Below, piece by piece: positions 54,012 through 63,997 of a DNA stretch of 64,000 bases (position 1 is its first letter; each line of letters opens with the position of its first letter). Location of the stretch: positions 930,001-994,000 of the forward strand of contig NZ_JAPEMM010000001.1 of NCBI RefSeq assembly GCF_026342735.1, read 5' to 3'. A model generated the notes under the pieces. It was not told the DNA's origin and searched no databases. It saw only the letters and a program-made list of their open reading frames with translations. The DNA comes from Streptomyces sp. NBC_00193. GTDB lineage: Bacteria; Actinomycetota; Actinomycetes; Streptomycetales; Streptomycetaceae. The position numbers and the translations under genes are program-made.

Positions 54012-56951
54012 TCAAGCGGGTGGGACGGGCGTCTCATTATGTGAGCCTCTGTGGATGACCATCGAGCCCCCTGGGGAACCACCGGCCAACGCGGGTTGGG
54101 CCGCGCCGCCCGGTACTGGGAACGTACCGCGCACGAGCGCTCGCCGCAGCCTGTACTCGTCGAGAGGTCCGGAGAAGGCCATTCCCTGACCGTGGGTACA
54201 GCCCATCGCGCGCAGTGCCATGACCTGCTCGGGGAGGTCCACCCCCTCCGCCACCGACTGCATGCCGAGGTCGTTTGCGATCCGCAACAGACCTGCGGTG
54301 ATCTTGTGGAGCCGGGGGGATTCCACGACCCCCTCGACCAGGCCCCGGTCGAGCTTGAGCATGTCCACGGGGAGCCTGCGCAGCGCGCTGATGGCCGCGT
54401 AACCGCTGCCGAAGCCGTCCAGGGCGATCAGGACCCCGAGCCGGCGCAGCGCCGCCAGACGGCGCTCCAGGTCGTCGAAGGGCACCCTGGGGTCGGAGAC
54501 GGCGAGCTCCAGGACGAGCGCGCCCGACGGCAGCCCGTTGCGGGTCAGCAGGGCCTCCACGGAGCCCAGCGGCATCGACCGGTCGAGCAGCCGCTGCGCG
54601 GTCATCCGTACGGCCACGGGGACGTCGTGCCCGGCCCGGTGCCGCTCGGCGGCCTGCCCGACGGCCTCCTCCAGCAGCCAGCGCCCCAGCTCGGCGGTGC
54701 GCGAGGCGTCCGGTACGGCCGTCCGGGGGGTGGAGCCGCCCTCGCCGGCCCCTCCCTCGCCGGCCCCTCCCTCGCTGTACGTGGCGACCCGCAGGAACTC
54801 GGCGGGGGTGAACAGGATCCCCTGGGCGGAACGCCACCGGGCCTGCGCCACCACGGCCGAGATCTCCCCCGAGGCCAGGGAGACCACGGGCTGGTGCAGC
54901 AGGGCGAACTCCCCGTCGTGCAACGCGGTGCGCAGGCGGCCCGCCAGCTCCGCCTTGCGGACCACTTCGGCCTGCATCTGGGGTGCGTACATCTCGACCC
55001 GGTCCTTGCCGCCCGCCTTGGCCCGGTACATCGCGAGATCCGCGTTGCGCATCAGGTCCGAAGGGGTGATGCCGGGATCCGCGAAGGCCACGCCGATGCT
55101 GGCGGCGACCCGGACCTCGCTCCCGGCGATCCGGTAGGGCTGGGAGAGGGTGGTGCGCAGCCGGTCGGCGATCTCGTGGACCTGGTACTCGCGGGCGCTG
55201 CGGTCGCGGCTGCCGTCGCCCAGGATCAGGGCGGCGAACTCGTCGCCGCCGAGGCGGGCCGCGGTGTCCCCGGCCCGGACCGAGTCCTGGAGCCTGCGGG
55301 CGGCCTCGATGAGCAGTTCGTCGCCGGCCTGGTGGCCGATGGTGTCGTTGACCGCCTTGAAGCCGTCGAGGTCGATGAAGAGCACGGCGGTGCTGTGGTC
55401 CCCGGCCCGCCGCCCGGTGAGGGCCTGGCGGACCCGGCGGGTGAACAGGGCCCGGTTGGGGAGGTCGGTGAGCGGGTCGTGCTCGGCGCTGTGCTGGAGC
55501 TGCGCCTGGAGCCGGACCCGCTCGGTGACGTCGCGGCTGTTCAGGATGAGGCCGCCCTGATGGCGGTTGACGGTGGACTCCACATTGAGCCACTCGCCGC
55601 CGCCCGATCTGAACCGGCACTCGATGCGGGTGGTCGGCTCCTCGGCGGGCGGCGCGGCCAGGAAGCGGCGCACCTCGTGGACGACCCGGCCCAGGTCCTC
55701 GGGGTGGATCAGGGTGGCCAGCTCGGTGCCGACCAGCTCCTCCGCCTCGCGGCCGTAGACCCCGGCGGCGGCGGGGCTGACGTAGCGCAGGGTCCCGGTG
55801 GGGGCGGCGATCATGATGACGTCACTGGAGCCCTGGACCAGGGAGCGGAAGTGGTTCTCCTTCTGGGCCAGTTCCTGGGTCAGTGCGATGTTGTCGAGCA
55901 GCATGATGCCCTGGCGGATCACCAGGGCGAGCACGACCGTGCAGCCGGTGAAGACGACGACCCGGTCGACCTTCCGGCCGTCGACCACGTTGTACAGGAT
56001 GCCGAGCGTGCAGACGGCCGCCGCGAGGTACGGGGTGAGGGCGGGCAGGGAGCCCGTGATCGGGCGGCTGTGCGGCCGCTCGGCGCGCGCGTGCGCGACG
56101 GGGTCGGGGCCGGGGTGCAGACGGCGGGCGCCCCAGGGGGCGTACGCGAGGAGGAGCGAGCCGGCGAACCAGCCGGCGTCGAGGAGCTGGCCCGACTGGT
56201 ACTCGGCGCTGAGCAGCGGCGAGGTGAACAGCGCGTCGCTCAGCACGGTCAGGGCGAGGGCCGCGATGGCGGTGTTCACGGCGGAGCGGTTGGTCTCGGA
56301 GCGGCGGAAGTGCAGCACCAGCACCATCGAGACGAGCGCGATGTCCAGGAGCGGGTAGGCCAGCGAGAGGGCCGCGCGCGGGACGCTGCCGGGGGCTCCG
56401 GACTGGGCGGTGCGCGCGGCGTGCGCGAGGGCCAGGCTCCAGGAGAGGGTGAGCAGGGAGCCGCCGATGAGCCAGGAGTCGAGGCCGAGGCAGACCCAGC
56501 CGGCTCGGGTGACCGGGCGCTTCGCGAGGACGAGCAGGCCCACGATGGCGGGCGGCGCGAAGCAGAGGAAGGCGAAGTCGGCGAGGGAGGGCTTCGGCAC
56601 GGCCTCGCCGAGGACCACCTCGTACCAGCCCCAGACGGCGTTGCCACAGCAGCCCATGAGCGAGGAGAACGCGAACAGCAGCCAGGCCGGGCGCTCCCGG
56701 CTGTCAATGGCCCGGGCGTACGTGAAGCAGGAGACGGCGGCCAGCAGGCCGGCGGCGCTGAGCCCGAAGTCGCCCATGATCTCGGCGAGTTCCTCGGAGC
56801 CCCAGCCGAGCGCGGCGCCCACGGCGTACCCGCTGCTGACCACCGCGAGGAGGAGCTGCATCGCCAGCCCCTTCGAGCCACAGCCGCCGCCACCGCTGCC
56901 GCTGCCGGCGAGGGGCCGGCGGGTCAGCAGCGCCGCCCCCGGGGTGCTCAC
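54012..56951 (-). CDS. Membrane PAS-GGDEF-EAL protein (c-di-GMP metabolism)
   Basis: GTG at 56951 behind GAGGGGG gives 979 residues; an upstream ATG (57038) would add 29. About ten hydrophobic segments form an N-terminal membrane sensor (to about residue 365). A PAS domain with [20 protein letters not shown], a GGDEF domain with intact [10 protein letters not shown] and I-site RAGD five residues before it, and an EAL domain follow. The EAL domain is degenerate: the EAL signature reads AQARW, and DDFGTG reads DGFGSG, while LKLD is kept. So the protein is probably a diguanylate cyclase with a non-catalytic EAL module. In Streptomyces such proteins control development through BldD. It may be the orthologue of SCO5511 (from synteny). 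Confidence 0.92.
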   Translation of the reverse strand: MSTPGAALLTRRPLAGSGSGGGGCGSKGLAMQLLLAVVSSGYAVGAALGWGSEELAEIMGDFGLSAAGLLAAVSCFTYARAIDSRERPAWLLFAFSSLMGCCGNAVWGWYEVVLGEAVPKPSLADFAFLCFAPPAIVGLLVLAKRPVTRAGWVCLGLDSWLIGGSLLTLSWSLALAHAARTAQSGAPGSVPRAALSLAYPLLDIALVSMVLVLHFRRSETNRSAVNTAIAALALTVLSDALFTSPLLSAEYQSGQLLDAGWFAGSLLLAYAPWGARRLHPGPDPVAHARAERPHSRPITGSLPALTPYLAAAVCTLGILYNVVDGRKVDRVVVFTGCTVVLALVIRQGIMLLDNIALTQELAQKENHFRSLVQGSSDVIMIAAPTGTLRYVSPAAAGVYGREAEELVGTELATLIHPEDLGRVVHEVRRFLAAPPAEEPTTRIECRFRSGGGEWLNVESTVNRHQGGLILNSRDVTERVRLQAQLQHSAEHDPLTDLPNRALFTRRVRQALTGRRAGDHSTAVLFIDLDGFKAVNDTIGHQAGDELLIEAARRLQDSVRAGDTAARLGGDEFAALILGDGSRDRSAREYQVHEIADRLRTTLSQPYRIAGSEVRVAASIGVAFADPGITPSDLMRNADLAMYRAKAGGKDRVEMYAPQMQAEVVRKAELAGRLRTALHDGEFALLHQPVVSLASGEISAVVAQARWRSAQGILFTPAEFLRVATYSEGGAGEGGAGEGGSTPRTAVPDASRTAELGRWLLEEAVGQAAERHRAGHDVPVAVRMTAQRLLDRSMPLGSVEALLTRNGLPSGALVLELAVSDPRVPFDDLERRLAALRRLGVLIALDGFGSGYAAISALRRLPVDMLKLDRGLVEGVVESPRLHKITAGLLRIANDLGMQSVAEGVDLPEQVMALRAMGCTHGQGMAFSGPLDEYRLRRALVRGTFPVPGGAAQPALAGGSPGGSMVIHRGSHNETPVPPA

Positions 56952-57135
56952 CGGTCCCCCTCGCTGGCTGGTTCCGGCGCGGTCCAGTCCCGGCACCGTC
57001 GCCTCCGGCGGCTTCGCCGCATCGGATCCTTCGTCCATTGGCCGTGCATCGCCCGTCGCCCCCCAAAGTGTCCGATCACTCCCCAGCGCCAGACGTTCGT
57101 GGCGCAGCCCCTTGTTCCGGACGATACACCACTTT

Positions 57136-57148
57136 CGTCACTCAGGGA
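57136..57148. promoter_or_regulatory. Candidate BldD box upstream of GGDEF-EAL gene
   Basis: TCACTCAGGGACA fits the BldD consensus TNACNC(A/T)GNGTNA with one mismatch (A for T). Located 185 bases upstream of the chosen GTG start and about 98 bases from the alternative ATG. Confidence 0.5.
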
Positions 57149-57233
57149 CATAGTTTCTCTACGCTCCGTCACCAACAGGGGAGTTGTGCCCACCGAGCGC
57201 ATCCGGACGAACGCGGAGCGTGCGCGCCGCGCG

Positions 57234-58190
57234 TCATTCCGTGATCAACACCGTGTTCTCCACGGGCTCTCCGGCGGCGAACCGGCGGAGCTGACGGGCC
57301 ACCAGACGCTTGGCCCGCGGCTCGAACGCGGAGCTGCTGCCGCCCACATGGGGCGTGATCAGGACACCCGGAGCATGCCAGAGCGGATGGCCTGAAGGCA
57401 GCGGTTCCGGATCGGTGACGTCCAGCGCGGCGCGCAGCCGGCCCGACTCCACCTCCACCAGAAGGGACTTGGTGTCGACGACGGGTCCGCGGGCCACGTT
57501 CACGAGCAGCGCGCCGTCCTTCATGCGGCCGAGGAACGCGGCGCCGGCGAGCCCCCTCGTCTCCTCGGTGAGCGGTGTGGAAAGGATCACCACGTCGGCC
57601 GCGGGCAGGAGTTGGGGCAGGTCGGCCAGGGCGTGCACCGGCCCGCGCGCCGTGGTGCGCGCCGTCCGTGCGACCCGGACGATCCGCTCGCACTCGAAGG
57701 GCGCGAGCCGGTCCTCGATGGCCGCGCCGACCGCTCCGTAGCCGATGATCAGTACGGACTTGTCCGCGAGGGCCTCGTAGAACCCGAAGCGCCACTCCTC
57801 CCGGTCCTGGCCGCGCACCATGCCGGGGATCCCGCGCAGGGAGGCCAGGACCAGGGTGAGGGCGAGCTCGGCGGTGCTCGCGTCGTGGACCCCCTTCGCG
57901 TTGCACAGCCGGACGCCGGGGGCCAGGTCGCCGAGGCCGCCCAGGACGTGGTCGACCCCGGCGGTCAGGGTCTGGACGACCCGCAGGCGGGGCATCTCCG
58001 GCAGCGGGCGCAGGGTGACGGCCGGGGACTTCATGTACGGGGTGACGTAGAAGACGCAGGCCGCCGGATCGGCGGGGAAGGCCTCCTCACCGTCCCAGTG
58101 GCGGTAGCGAAAGGAATCGGGCAGCCCCTCGATCTCCTCGGCGGGGAACGGGAGCCATACGTCGAGGGTCTCGGACATCTCTGCAGTCAT
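57234..58190 (-). CDS. D-isomer-specific 2-hydroxyacid dehydrogenase
   Basis: 318 residues from ATG 58190 (or 306 from ATG 58154-type inner starts such as MSETLD at 58178). Rossmann motif VLIIGYGAVGAAIEDRL, catalytic-region VARGPVVDTKSL and HAPGVLITPHVGGSS, so NAD(P)-dependent reduction of a 2-oxo acid or the reverse. The N-terminal substrate domain is less conserved and the substrate is not assignable. No clear Shine-Dalgarno; a TANNNT hexamer seven bases before the ATG hints at a leaderless message. Confidence 0.9.
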   Translation of the reverse strand: MTAEMSETLDVWLPFPAEEIEGLPDSFRYRHWDGEEAFPADPAACVFYVTPYMKSPAVTLRPLPEMPRLRVVQTLTAGVDHVLGGLGDLAPGVRLCNAKGVHDASTAELALTLVLASLRGIPGMVRGQDREEWRFGFYEALADKSVLIIGYGAVGAAIEDRLAPFECERIVRVARTARTTARGPVHALADLPQLLPAADVVILSTPLTEETRGLAGAAFLGRMKDGALLVNVARGPVVDTKSLLVEVESGRLRAALDVTDPEPLPSGHPLWHAPGVLITPHVGGSSSAFEPRAKRLVARQLRRFAAGEPVENTVLITE

Positions 58191-58290
58191 GATCAGGAGG
58201 CTATGCCAGGGGATCCGGATCGAGCCGTTAGTTTGTGTGCCGGAAACGGGAGGCCCACCGAGGCCTGGGGAGGACCAGGGGGGACACCGG

Positions 58291-59292
58291 GTGGAGCGCA
58301 GGTCGATCGGGGCGGGGGCGCTGACGGTGGGTGCCATCGGCCTCGGCTGCATGCCGATGAGCGGGGCGTACGCGCCTTCGCGCAGGCGGCGCGAGGACTC
58401 GCTGGACACCCTGCACACGGCCCTCGACCTGGGGGCGAACCTGCTCGACACCGCCGATCTGTACGGCCCCTACACCAACGAGCTGCTGCTCGGCCGGGTG
58501 CTGCGCGAGCGCCGCTCCGACGCCTTCGTGTCCGCGAAGGCGGGACTGCGGGCCGACGGGGTGCACGTGGTGGCCGACGGGCGCCCGGGGTACCTGCGGC
58601 GGGCCTGCGACGCCTCGCTGCGGCGGCTGCGCACCGACGTCATAGACCTCTACCAGCTGCACCGGGTGGACCCGGACGTGCCGGTCGAGGAGTCCTGGGG
58701 CGCGATGGCGGAGCTGGTGGGCGCGGGGAAGGTGCGGGCGCTGGGCTTCTGCGCGCTGGGGGCGGGCGCCGGGCCGGGTGCGGGGCCGCGCGGGGACCGG
58801 GCCTACGAGGCGACCGTGCGGCACCTGGAGCGGGCACAGCAGGTGTTCCCGGTGAGCGCGGTGCAGGCGGAGCTGTCGGTGTGGTCGCCGCAGGCGGCGT
58901 GGCGGCTGCTGCCGTGGTGCGCGGCGCGGGGGGTGGGGTTCCTGGCGGCGATGCCGCTGGGGAGCGGGTTCCTGACCGGGACCCTGGTCCCGGGCGAGGG
59001 GTTCGAGCCCGAGGACGTACGGGCCAGGCATCCGCGGTTCACGGCGTACGCGATGGCGGCGAACCAGGTGCTCGTGGCGGGGCTGCGCCGGGTCGCCCGG
59101 CGGCACGGGGCGGAGGTCACGGCGGCGCAGGTGGCGCTGGCGTGGGTGCTGGCGCAGGGTCCGCAGGTGGTTCCGGTGCCGGGAACCGGGCAGGCGCACC
59201 GGGCGGCGGAGAACGCGCGGGCCGCGGAGGTGCGGCTGACCGCCGAGGACCTGGTGGAGCTGTCGGAGCTGCCGGTGCCGATGGGCGCCTGA
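58291..59292 (+). CDS. Aldo/keto reductase
   Basis: GTG 58291 behind a G-rich AGGGGGGA; 333 residues. TIM-barrel oxidoreductase with Asp and Tyr in NLLDTADLYGP, Lys in VSAKAGLR and His in LYQLHRVDP (the catalytic tetrad), and C-terminal cofactor segment VPVPGTGQAHRAAEN. NADPH-dependent reduction of aldehydes or ketones. Unlinked to neighbours by function. Confidence 0.93.
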   Translation: MERRSIGAGALTVGAIGLGCMPMSGAYAPSRRRREDSLDTLHTALDLGANLLDTADLYGPYTNELLLGRVLRERRSDAFVSAKAGLRADGVHVVADGRPGYLRRACDASLRRLRTDVIDLYQLHRVDPDVPVEESWGAMAELVGAGKVRALGFCALGAGAGPGAGPRGDRAYEATVRHLERAQQVFPVSAVQAELSVWSPQAAWRLLPWCAARGVGFLAAMPLGSGFLTGTLVPGEGFEPEDVRARHPRFTAYAMAANQVLVAGLRRVARRHGAEVTAAQVALAWVLAQGPQVVPVPGTGQAHRAAENARAAEVRLTAEDLVELSELPVPMGA

Positions 59293-59390
59293 ACCACTCG
59301 ATCGAGTGTACGAGTGGCGGAACTTGGGGCATGGTCTGCGCTGTTGGGTCGTGTGAGGGCACGATCGGAGGACCGGAGGGGAGTACGGCA

Positions 59391-60728
59391 ATGCGATACG
59401 GACACGACCGGGGACAGGCGCCGGGGCAGGGGCTAGAGCCGGTGCAGGGGCCGGGGCAGGCCCAGGGACCCGACCAGGACCGGGTGCGGAGCCGGGCGGG
59501 GGTGCCGGTGCGTTCCCACGGCGGCCCGCGCGCCCGGGCCCGTGGGGTGCTGGCGGCATTCGCCCTGGCCGGATGCGGGGCGCTGCTGGCGGCGGGGTGC
59601 TCGCCGCCGGCGGGCACCGGAGCCCGGCCGAGCGATGCGCCACCGGGCACGGCGGCAGGCTCCTCGCCGCCGGGCGCCTCGGGCGCACCCTCCGCCTCTG
59701 CCTCCGCCTCGGCGGCGGCCTCCGCCCCGCCCGCCAAGGGCCGGGTGACGGTGACCGGCGTGGCCGCCCAGGGCCTGGAGTCCCCGTGGGGCGTGGCTCC
59801 GCTGCCCGACGGGAACCTGCTGGTCGCCTCGCGGGACAAGGGCACGATCAGCCGGGTCGACGTGGGCACGGGGGCGGTGACCCCGGTCGGCAAGGTGCCC
59901 GGGGTGGCCCCGGGCGGCGAGGGCGGGCTGCTGGGCCTGGCCCTGTCCCCTTCCTTCGCCTCGGACCGCATGGTGTACGCCTACTTCACCACCGAGTCCG
60001 ACAACCGCATCGCCCGGCTGCGCTATGACGAGAAGAGACCGGCGGGCGATCAACTGGGCGCGCCCGACACGGTGTTCAGGGGCATCCCCAAGGGGCTCAT
60101 CCACAACGGCGGGCGGATCGCCTTCGGCCCGGACAAGATGCTCTACGCCGGGACGGGCGAGACCGGGCAGACCGGGCTGGCCCAGGACAAGACCTCGCTG
60201 GGCGGGAAGATCCTGCGGATGACCCCGGACGGCGATCCGGTGCACGGCAATCCGGAGGCCGACTCGGTCGTCTACTCGTACGGGCACCGCAATGTGCAGG
60301 GTCTCGCCTGGGACAAGGACAAACGGCTGTGGGCGGCCGAGTTCGGCCAGAACACCTGGGACGAGCTGAATCTGATCGAGCCCGGCGCGAACTACGGCTG
60401 GCCCGAGGCCGAGGGCAAGGCCGGCAAGCCGGGGATGCGCGATCCGGTGGCCGTGTGGAAGACGGACGAGGCCTCGCCGAGCGGGATCGCCTGGGCGCAG
60501 GGTTCCGTCTGGATGGCCGGGCTGAAGGGGCAGCGGCTCTGGCGGATCCCGCTGGCCGGGGCGGTCCCGGCGGCGGAGCCCGAGCCGTTCCTGTCGGGCG
60601 AGTACGGCCGGCTGCGCACCGTGGTGGCCCTCGGTGGGGACAAGGTGCTGCTGGTCACGAGCGAGACGGACGGGCGCGGGTCGCCGGAAACCGGCGACGA
60701 CAGGATCCTGACACTGACGGTGGAATGA
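59391..60728 (+). CDS. Lipoprotein, glucose/sorbosone dehydrogenase-like beta-propeller
   Basis: ATG 59391; 445 residues. Low-complexity start, then hydrophobic segment with lipobox LLAAGC (Cys70; LAGC at Cys62 is an alternative). A Ser/Ala-rich linker leads to the PQQ/sorbosone dehydrogenase propeller: LESPWGVAPLPDGNLLVASR, GGEGGLLGLALSPSF, IHNGGRIAFGPDKMLYAGTG, and GANYGWPEAEG. Probably an extracellular sugar dehydrogenase; PQQ binding is not proven. Confidence 0.92.
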   Translation: MRYGHDRGQAPGQGLEPVQGPGQAQGPDQDRVRSRAGVPVRSHGGPRARARGVLAAFALAGCGALLAAGCSPPAGTGARPSDAPPGTAAGSSPPGASGAPSASASASAAASAPPAKGRVTVTGVAAQGLESPWGVAPLPDGNLLVASRDKGTISRVDVGTGAVTPVGKVPGVAPGGEGGLLGLALSPSFASDRMVYAYFTTESDNRIARLRYDEKRPAGDQLGAPDTVFRGIPKGLIHNGGRIAFGPDKMLYAGTGETGQTGLAQDKTSLGGKILRMTPDGDPVHGNPEADSVVYSYGHRNVQGLAWDKDKRLWAAEFGQNTWDELNLIEPGANYGWPEAEGKAGKPGMRDPVAVWKTDEASPSGIAWAQGSVWMAGLKGQRLWRIPLAGAVPAAEPEPFLSGEYGRLRTVVALGGDKVLLVTSETDGRGSPETGDDRILTLTVE

Positions 60729-60761
60729 CCGGCGGGCCCCGGCGGGGGAACGAAAGGCACG

Positions 60762-60944
60762 GTGGACGCGGTGTTCAACATGATCGAGGAGCTGTTCAGT
60801 CCGGGGCGCAAACACACGGACGAGGAGAAGAAGCGGCTGGAGCTTTCCCGGATCGACGTGAATGACGGCGACCCGGGAAAGGGTCCGATAGACCTGGACT
60901 CCGGCAAGGTGCTCATACGTACCAAGGAGCACCCGGCGGCGTAG
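60762..60944 (+). CDS. Small DUF6191-like protein
   Basis: GTG 60762, about five bases after GAAAGG; 60 residues beginning MDAVFNMIEELFSPGRKHTD and ending IDLDSGKVLIRTKEHPAA. Matches my memory of the DUF6191 family of small actinobacterial proteins; function unknown. Read just behind the lipoprotein gene. Confidence 0.8.
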   Translation: MDAVFNMIEELFSPGRKHTDEEKKRLELSRIDVNDGDPGKGPIDLDSGKVLIRTKEHPAA

Positions 60945-60949
60945 GCACA

Positions 60950-60989
60950 GGCCCAGGCGTAGGCCCAGGCACAGACCTACGCCTGGGCC
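60950..60989. terminator. Bidirectional terminator overlapping the LAL stop
   Basis: 14-bp perfect stem (60950-60963 with 60976-60989). The right arm contains the stop and last codons of the LuxR-family gene. Confidence 0.85.
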
Positions 60990-63900
60990 ACGGGGCCGAA
61001 GAGCCGGAGCCGGTGGGCCAGCGCGGCGGCCTCGCCGCGGCCCGCGACCCCCAGCTTCGCCAGGATGTTCGAGACGTGCACGCTGGCCGTCTTCGGGGAG
61101 ATGAAGAGCTCCTCGGCGATCTGGCGGTTGGTGTGCCCCACCGCGACCAGGCGCAGCACGTCCCGTTCGCGGCTGGTCAGGCCCAGCGCCTCGACCGGGT
61201 CGATGTCGGGCCCGAGCAGGCCCTTGGGGATGTCCACGGGCGTGAGCGGGAGCCTGGCGCGCTGCGCGAGCAGGGCCAGGTCCTCGCGGAGCCTGCGGGC
61301 GCCCAGCTGCTCGGCGGTGGCGTAGGACGCGTGGAGCAGCCCGGCGGCGGCCTCGCGGTCCCCGCCGGCCGCCAGCAGGGCCTCCATGAGCCGGTACTGG
61401 GCCCTGGCGAGCAGGTACGGGCGCTCCAGGGGGCGTACGGCCGCTTCCACGGCCGTCCAGTCCCCGACGGTGTCCCGGGCCTCCGCGCGCAGCAGTTCGG
61501 CCCTGAGGTACTCGGAGTGGGCGGTCCACACCGGGACCGGGGTGGCCAGCTTCCGGGCGGCGTCGCGCAGCGCCGTCAGGGCCTCCTCCCGGCCGGCCTC
61601 GGCGGCGGGCAGGCCCCGGGCGTCGGCTTCGGCCGAGGCGGCGGCGAGCAGCATCGGCCAGGCGTAGCGGTGGTTGCCGAGCGGGAAGCCGTGCTCGATG
61701 GCCGTGGCCACTTCGCTGCGGACGTCGGCTATCCGGCCCTCCCCCGCGGCCACCCCGATCGCGAGGCGGAACAGCGGGATCCGGTGCTGGGGCTGGCCTT
61801 CGTGGGATCCGAAGTGGGTGCGGGCGGCGGTGAGCTGGGCCGCGGCCTCGGTGAGTTCGCCGCGGGCCAGGGCCAGGTAGGCCAGCCGTACGACGGCCGC
61901 GGCGCGCGGGGCGGCGCTGCTGACGAGGGTCAGGGTGCGCCGGGCCTGCGTCGCGGCCTCCTCCCACCGGCCGAGGCTGTACAGGCTCTCCGCCAGGTTC
62001 CCCCGGATGTAGGCCTCGGAGTCCATCAGATGGGAGTTCTTGACCAGCTCGGCGCCTTCTTCGGCCAGTTCCACGGCTTCGCCGGACCGGCCCAGGCATT
62101 CCAGATGGGAGGTGAGGTTCACGTGCGCACGTCCCACCAGCATGCCGAGGCCGAGTTCGGCGGCCCGCTCCTTGACCGCGAACATCTCGGCGAGGCCGCG
62201 CTCGGGTTCCCCCGAGTCGACGAGCAGGCTGCCGACGGTGATCCGGGCGTTGAGTTCGGTGTCCTCGGCGCCGACCATCCGCGCGTACTCCACGGCGCGT
62301 TCGGCGGCGACCAGGTTGTCGGGCCCCGGCTTGTGGAGCATGCCCCAGCTCGCGGCCCGGACCAGGACGTCGGCGTGCACCTGGGACGGGGGCAGCCCGC
62401 GGACGAGCTCCTGTGCCTTGGCGAGCTCCGCCCAGCCGTCGCCGCGGGCGAGGCCGGCGATCATCCGGGAGCGTTCGGTCCAGAACCAGGCGGCCCGCAG
62501 CGGGTCGTGGCCGTCCTCCAGCAGCCGCAGGGCCGTCTTGGTCAGCTTGAGCGCGCGTTCGCGCTCGCCGCCGAAGCGGGCCGCGACGGTGGCTTCGGCC
62601 AGCAGGTCGAGGTGTTGCAGCGGGGTGGTCGCCGGGTCGCAGCCGCAGGGCGGGTAGACCTCGGTGTAGTCCGCGGGGCGCAGTTCGGACCGTACGTCCT
62701 CCGGTACGGCCTCCCACAGGTCCATGGCCCGCTCCAGCAGGCGCAGCTGCTCGGAGTAGGCGTGCCGGCGCCGGGCGGCCACCGAGGCCGCGAGCACGGC
62801 GGGCAGGGCCTTGACCGCGTCGTTGGCGTAGTACCAGTAGGTGGCGAGGCGGATGACCCGCTCCTCGGCCCGGATGAGCGTGTCGTCCTGCTCGAGTTCC
62901 TCGGCGTAGCGGCGGTTGACGCGGGCGCGCTCGCCGGGCAGCAGGTCGTCGGAGACGGCCTCGCGGACCAGGGAGTGCCGGAAGCGGTAGCCGTCGCCGT
63001 CGGAGGTGGCCAGGAGGATGTTGGCGCCGACCGCCGAGCGCAGGGCCTCGATCAGTTCGTCCTCGGTGAGCCGGGTGACGGCGCGCAGCAGGGCGTACTC
63101 CACCGTGGAACCACCCTCGGCGACGATGCGCACGACGCGCTGCGCGGCGTCCGGGAGGACTTCGACGCGGACGAGGAGCAGGTCGCGCAGGGATTCGGTG
63201 AGGCCGGTGGAACAGCCGCTGGCGCGGGAGGCGACGAGTTCCTCGACGAAGAAGGCATTGCCGTCGGAGCGGTCGAAGACCGATTCGACGAAGTCCTCGT
63301 CGGGCTGCGAGGCCAGGATCCCGGCGAGCTGGCGGCGCACTTCCGCCCGGTTGAAGCGGGACAGTTCGATGCGCTGGACGGTGCGCAGCCGGTCGAGTTC
63401 GGCGAGGAGCGGGCGCAGCGGGTGGCGGCGGTGGACGTCGTCGGCGCGGTAGGTGGCGACGACGACGAGGCGGCCGCTGCCGAGCGCGCGGAAGAGGTAG
63501 GAGAGCAGGTGCCGGGTGGAGGTGTCCGCCCAGTGCAGGTCTTCCAGGACGAGGACGACGGTGCGGTCGGCGGCGAGGCGTTCCAGCATCCGGGCCGTCA
63601 GTTCGAAGAGCCGGGCGGTGCTCTCCTCGTCGTGGGGGCCGCGGGGGGTCTCGCCGAGTTCGGGGAGGATGCGGGCGAGTTCGTCCTCCTGGCCGACGGC
63701 GGCTGCGGCCAGTTCGTCGGGGAGCAGGCGGTGCAAGGTGCGCAGGGCAGTCGAAAACGGGGCGAAGGGAAGCCCCTCCGCCCCGATCTCCACACAGCCT
63801 CCGACGGCTACGACCGCGCCGCGGCGGTCGGCCTCGCAGAGGAACTCCTCGGTGAGGCGGGTCTTTCCGACCCCGGCCTCGCCGCCTATGAGCAGTGCCT

Positions 63901-63997
63901 GCGGCTCTTGGCCGGCGGCGCGCGTCAGGGCGTCGGTGAGTACGGCCAGTTCGTCGGCGCGGCCGACGAACACCGGGCTGACAGATCTGGTCTCCAC
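60977..63997 (-). CDS. LuxR-family regulator with AAA ATPase (LAL type), at window edge
   Basis: 1006 residues from GTG 63997; the true start may be further right, outside the window. N-terminal STAND-type ATPase: Walker A IGGEAGVGKTRLTEE, Walker B VVLVLEDLHWAD. A long TPR-like helical middle (about 390-900) precedes a LuxR HTH: LTSRERDVLRLVAVGHTNRQ, IAEELFISPKTASVHVSNIL. Large ATP-binding LuxR proteins activate metabolism or secondary-metabolite genes. Target unknown; no partner gene in view. Confidence 0.92.
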   Translation of the reverse strand: METRSVSPVFVGRADELAVLTDALTRAAGQEPQALLIGGEAGVGKTRLTEEFLCEADRRGAVVAVGGCVEIGAEGLPFAPFSTALRTLHRLLPDELAAAAVGQEDELARILPELGETPRGPHDEESTARLFELTARMLERLAADRTVVLVLEDLHWADTSTRHLLSYLFRALGSGRLVVVATYRADDVHRRHPLRPLLAELDRLRTVQRIELSRFNRAEVRRQLAGILASQPDEDFVESVFDRSDGNAFFVEELVASRASGCSTGLTESLRDLLLVRVEVLPDAAQRVVRIVAEGGSTVEYALLRAVTRLTEDELIEALRSAVGANILLATSDGDGYRFRHSLVREAVSDDLLPGERARVNRRYAEELEQDDTLIRAEERVIRLATYWYYANDAVKALPAVLAASVAARRRHAYSEQLRLLERAMDLWEAVPEDVRSELRPADYTEVYPPCGCDPATTPLQHLDLLAEATVAARFGGERERALKLTKTALRLLEDGHDPLRAAWFWTERSRMIAGLARGDGWAELAKAQELVRGLPPSQVHADVLVRAASWGMLHKPGPDNLVAAERAVEYARMVGAEDTELNARITVGSLLVDSGEPERGLAEMFAVKERAAELGLGMLVGRAHVNLTSHLECLGRSGEAVELAEEGAELVKNSHLMDSEAYIRGNLAESLYSLGRWEEAATQARRTLTLVSSAAPRAAAVVRLAYLALARGELTEAAAQLTAARTHFGSHEGQPQHRIPLFRLAIGVAAGEGRIADVRSEVATAIEHGFPLGNHRYAWPMLLAAASAEADARGLPAAEAGREEALTALRDAARKLATPVPVWTAHSEYLRAELLRAEARDTVGDWTAVEAAVRPLERPYLLARAQYRLMEALLAAGGDREAAAGLLHASYATAEQLGARRLREDLALLAQRARLPLTPVDIPKGLLGPDIDPVEALGLTSRERDVLRLVAVGHTNRQIAEELFISPKTASVHVSNILAKLGVAGRGEAAALAHRLRLFGPVAQA

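Noticed and set aside
54742..54778. Short 15-base tandem repeats in the GGDEF-EAL gene
   Set aside because: They encode a GGAGE linker repeat within the EAL part; simple in-frame slippage is sufficient.
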